A stretch of DNA of 64,000 nt from contig JAIPBH010000010.1 in NCBI GenBank assembly GCA_021739635.1, positions 78,474 through 142,473 of the forward strand. Direction: 5' to 3'. The notes beneath the pieces are model-generated. The model did no database searches and was not told the DNA's origin. It saw only the letters and a list, made by a program, of their open reading frames with translations. Within the stretch, counting starts at the first letter, position 1. The number at the start of each line of letters is the position of its first letter. Origin of the DNA: Flavobacteriaceae bacterium (GTDB lineage Bacteria > Bacteroidota > Bacteroidia > Flavobacteriales > Flavobacteriaceae). Position numbers and translations under genes: made by a program. Of the stretch, positions 61,185-64,000 are shown one piece after another.

Positions 61185-62647
61185 ATACCGCTTATAAAAC
61201 TACCATAAGGGTCTTTAAACTGAGTACCTTCCGTAAATCTATATTTGCTTAATTGTTTATATTCTACCAAAGCCCAAAGCAAAAACTCTTTAACAAAATA
61301 AGAGTCTTCTTTTGCTAATTTAGGTTGATGTTTTCCTAATAAATCATCTAAAGGTGAAATAGCATCCAATAAACTTTTGTATTCTTTCTCTCTTAATTCA
61401 TCCAATAATTCAAATCCTTCTTTTTGATTAAAAAACCAAGAAACAATATCATCATAAGGACCTTCTTCGGTTTGTTTTTGAAGCTTTTCAATTTTAGGAA
61501 AAAATTCTTCAAACAAACTTTTAACGGCTTCTCCTATTAAATTGTAGGCTACCACTGCGGCACCTTCTTGTTCGCCTTCATAAACCAACTCAACTTTACC
61601 TGTAATTGAAGGAATAATACCAACAAAGTCACTTAATCTTACCATGGTTTTAGCGTCACCAGCTTTTAAAGCTCTACGTTCCGCTGTACTTAACAAGTTT
61701 TCTAATGCCGTAATACTTAAACGGGCACTTACACCGCTTTTGGCATCAATTAATTCACTTTCTCTAGCTTCAAATACAATTTGCTCCAATAAATCTCTAG
61801 CTAAATCTGGGACTTTAACCATGTTTTTTTGGCTTTCTACTACTTTAGCTTCTTGCTCAGTTATCAATCTAGCAGTTTCAATATCAACTGGATAATGTGT
61901 TAAAATCTGCGAACCAATTCTATCTTTTAAAGGCGTGACAATACTTCCTCTATTTGTATAATCTTCAGGGTTTGCAGTAAACAAAAACTGTATATCTAAA
62001 GGTAATCTTACTTTAAAACCTCGTATTTGAATATCGCCTTCCTGTAAAATATTAAACAACGCCACTTGAATTCTAGCTTGTAAATCTGGTAACTCATTAA
62101 TAACAAAAATGGAACGATTAGCACGTGGAATCATGCCGTAATGAATCACTCTGCCATCTGCATAACTCAGTTTTAAATTGGCTGCTTTTATAGGGTCAAC
62201 ATCACCAATAATATCAGCAACAGTAACATCTGGTGTTGCTAATTTTTCAGCAAATCGCTCACTTCTGTGTAACCAAGCTATGGATGTATCATCACCTTTT
62301 TCTTTAATTAATTCAATAGCAAAACGTGAAATAGGTTGAAATGGATCATCATTAACTTCAGAACCTTCAACATAAGGAATATATTCATCTAACAAATTCA
62401 ACATTAACCGAGCCAATCTGGTTTTTGCTTGTCCGCGTAAACCTAACAGATTAATATTATGACGCGATAATATCGCCCTTTCTAATTCAGGAATTACCGT
62501 ATTTTCATAACCATGAACGCCTTCAAAAGTAGTTTCCTTATTCTTTATTTTTTGAATGAGATTATCTCTTAATTCGTCCTTTATAGATCTGCTTTTATAT
62601 CCTGCTTTTTTTAAATCTCCTAAAGTTTTTATACTTTCTATTTTCAT
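61181..62647 (-). CDS. AAA+ ATPase, MoxR/magnesium-chelatase-like
   Basis: GLRGQAKTRLARLMLNLLDEY Walker A-like, FVINELPDLQARIQVALFNILQEGDIQIRGFKVRLPLDIQFLFTANPEDYTNRG. Start moved to 62647 (MKIESIKTLG). Confidence 0.88.
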   Translation of the reverse strand: MKIESIKTLGDLKKAGYKSRSIKDELRDNLIQKIKNKETTFEGVHGYENTVIPELERAILSRHNINLLGLRGQAKTRLARLMLNLLDEYIPYVEGSEVNDDPFQPISRFAIELIKEKGDDTSIAWLHRSERFAEKLATPDVTVADIIGDVDPIKAANLKLSYADGRVIHYGMIPRANRSIFVINELPDLQARIQVALFNILQEGDIQIRGFKVRLPLDIQFLFTANPEDYTNRGSIVTPLKDRIGSQILTHYPVDIETARLITEQEAKVVESQKNMVKVPDLARDLLEQIVFEARESELIDAKSGVSARLSITALENLLSTAERRALKAGDAKTMVRLSDFVGIIPSITGKVELVYEGEQEGAAVVAYNLIGEAVKSLFEEFFPKIEKLQKQTEEGPYDDIVSWFFNQKEGFELLDELREKEYKSLLDAISPLDDLLGKHQPKLAKEDSYFVKEFLLWALVEYKQLSKYRFTEGTQFKDPYGSFISGI

Positions 62648-62648
62648 T

Positions 62649-63779
62649 TTATCCTCTAATTCTTTTTTTTCTGTTTGTTTCGTAATCTTCAAAAATCATT
62701 TCTCCTAAACCTTTTAATCCTGTATAAAATGCTTTGCCTTGGTTGGCATACGTAAACTCTCTAACAAATTGCATTAAATACGGGTCTTGAGCAATCATAA
62801 AGGTTGTTATTGGAATATGCAATCTCCGTGCTTGTTGAGCCATAGCATAACATTTATTAACAATATTCTTGTCTAACCCATTACTGTTTTTGTAATATTG
62901 CCCGTCAGGCAAACGCAAACAACTAGGCTTACCATCAGTAATCATAAAAATTTGTTTGTTTGTATTTCTCTTTCTACGCAACATATCCATAGCTAATTGC
63001 AAACCTGCAACTGTATTAGTATGATAAGGACCAACTTTTAAATAAGGTAAATCTTTAATCTCAATTTGCCAGGCATCATTTCCAAAAACTAAAATATCTA
63101 AAGTGTCTTTTGGATACCGTGTAGTTATCAATTCTGCTAATGCCATAGCTACTTTTTTAGCAGGTGTAATTCTATCTTCACCGTATAAAATCATACTATG
63201 GCTAATATCAATCATCAAAACAGTACTCATTTGTGATTTGTGAAGCGCTTCTTCAACAACTAAATCGTCTTCAGAAATATTAAAATCTGCAATACCATGA
63301 TTGATTTGTGCATTTTTTAAACTTTCAGTCATTGAAACTTTATCTAAAGCATCACCAAATTGATAATCTCTAAAATCACCTGTATGCTCATCACCTATTC
63401 CGGGACTTTTACTTTTATGATTTCCTTGACCACTTCTTTTAATGTTTCCAAAAATTTTATCTAAAGCCTGTTGTCTGATAGCTCGTTCTGTTTTTGATGT
63501 AATAGATATATCTCCACTGTTTCCATCTGGATCAATTTCTTCTCGTATATAGCCTTTCTTTTTAAGGTCTTCTATAAAATCATCTACAGTATATTCTGAA
63601 GTAGTTAACTTATATTCTTGGTCTAACTGTCTAAGCCAATCTATAGCTTCATCAAAATCTCCAGAAGTATGCGTAATTAGCTCTTTAAAAATATCAAAGA
63701 GTTTATCAAAAGGAGATTGATATGGTGCTTCATAAGGTTTAAAAATAAAGCCCTTTTTATTAAATATACTTTTTGTCAT
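62649..63779 (-). CDS. VWA domain protein (chelatase/CoxE-like)
   Basis: STVLMIDISHSMILYGEDRITPAKKVAMALAELI (MIDAS DxSxS), QIFMITDGKPSCLRL. Start at 63779 (MTKSIFNK). Confidence 0.88.
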   Translation of the reverse strand: MTKSIFNKKGFIFKPYEAPYQSPFDKLFDIFKELITHTSGDFDEAIDWLRQLDQEYKLTTSEYTVDDFIEDLKKKGYIREEIDPDGNSGDISITSKTERAIRQQALDKIFGNIKRSGQGNHKSKSPGIGDEHTGDFRDYQFGDALDKVSMTESLKNAQINHGIADFNISEDDLVVEEALHKSQMSTVLMIDISHSMILYGEDRITPAKKVAMALAELITTRYPKDTLDILVFGNDAWQIEIKDLPYLKVGPYHTNTVAGLQLAMDMLRRKRNTNKQIFMITDGKPSCLRLPDGQYYKNSNGLDKNIVNKCYAMAQQARRLHIPITTFMIAQDPYLMQFVREFTYANQGKAFYTGLKGLGEMIFEDYETNRKKRIRG

Positions 63780-63864
63780 AGCACTATAAAAATAATACTT
63801 TTTAAACAAAAAATAGATGTGTAGTGATTAGATTTACTTATACTATAAAAGGAAATAATATATA

Positions 63865-64000
63865 ACCCGTTGTGCATTATGATTTAAAAGAAAAAAGTTG
63901 TTCATCTTACTGATAATCAGTAACTTGTTTTAACCACAAAACATTAATAATGAACAACTTAAATGCAAATTACGAAAGAATATTGGAAGTTTTACGAAAA
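63865..64000 (+). mobile_element. Putative left end of an insertion sequence (IS982-like?), truncated by the window
   Basis: ACCCGTTGTGCATTATG terminal-repeat-like start, then hairpins and a transposase-like N-terminus MNNLNANYERILEVLRK. Family assignment from memory only. Confidence 0.45.
63950..64000 (+). CDS. 5' fragment of putative transposase (incomplete)
   Basis: MNNLNANYERILEVLRK... running off the window. Confidence 0.45.
   Translation, partial: MNNLNANYERILEVLRK

Noticed and set aside
1-64000. CRISPR arrays, tRNAs, rRNAs, toxin-antitoxin pairs, prophage genes
   Set aside because: Looked for regularly spaced repeats, tRNA-like cloverleaf and CCA ends, and known family motifs by eye; none convincing. 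tRNAscan-SE/Infernal would be needed to confirm absence.

Overview
AT-rich chromosomal window from a Bacteroidota, most likely Flavobacteriaceae, genome. Supporting signs are the TAnnTTTG-type -7 promoter elements, DUF4252 lipoproteins, a T9SS C-terminal sorting domain, a GlmU-like sugar nucleotidyltransferase and type-B L31. About 56 protein-coding genes are supported and most are housekeeping or core: DEAD-box helicase, ABC-F ATPase, PurB, PurL, CarB, RmuC, L34, L31, MtaB-like methylthiotransferase, RsmB-like methyltransferase, PPDK, phosphoglucomutase and an MsbA-like ABC exporter. Recognisable operons include two ECF sigma/anti-sigma-like loci, a MarR-headed fatty-acid beta-oxidation operon and an AAA+ (MoxR/chelatase-like)/VWA pair. 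A cobalamin riboswitch precedes a BtuB-like TonB receptor. The last ~135 bp look like the left end of an insertion sequence, possibly IS982-like, cut off by the window edge. I saw no rRNA, tRNA, CRISPR array or obvious phage or defence island. No clear-cut undescribed multi-gene system is visible. The observations most worth a second look are: the structured 5' leader of the DEAD-box helicase; an insertion inside the cobalamin riboswitch with a 35-aa membrane micro-ORF next to it; a perfect palindrome over the MarR promoter; a terminator-like hairpin at the predicted start of the ABC exporter transcript; nested inverted repeats hiding the start codon of the putative transposase; and several small ORFs and short repeats missing from the ORF track. 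All family calls are by eye from protein motifs; no database search was run.
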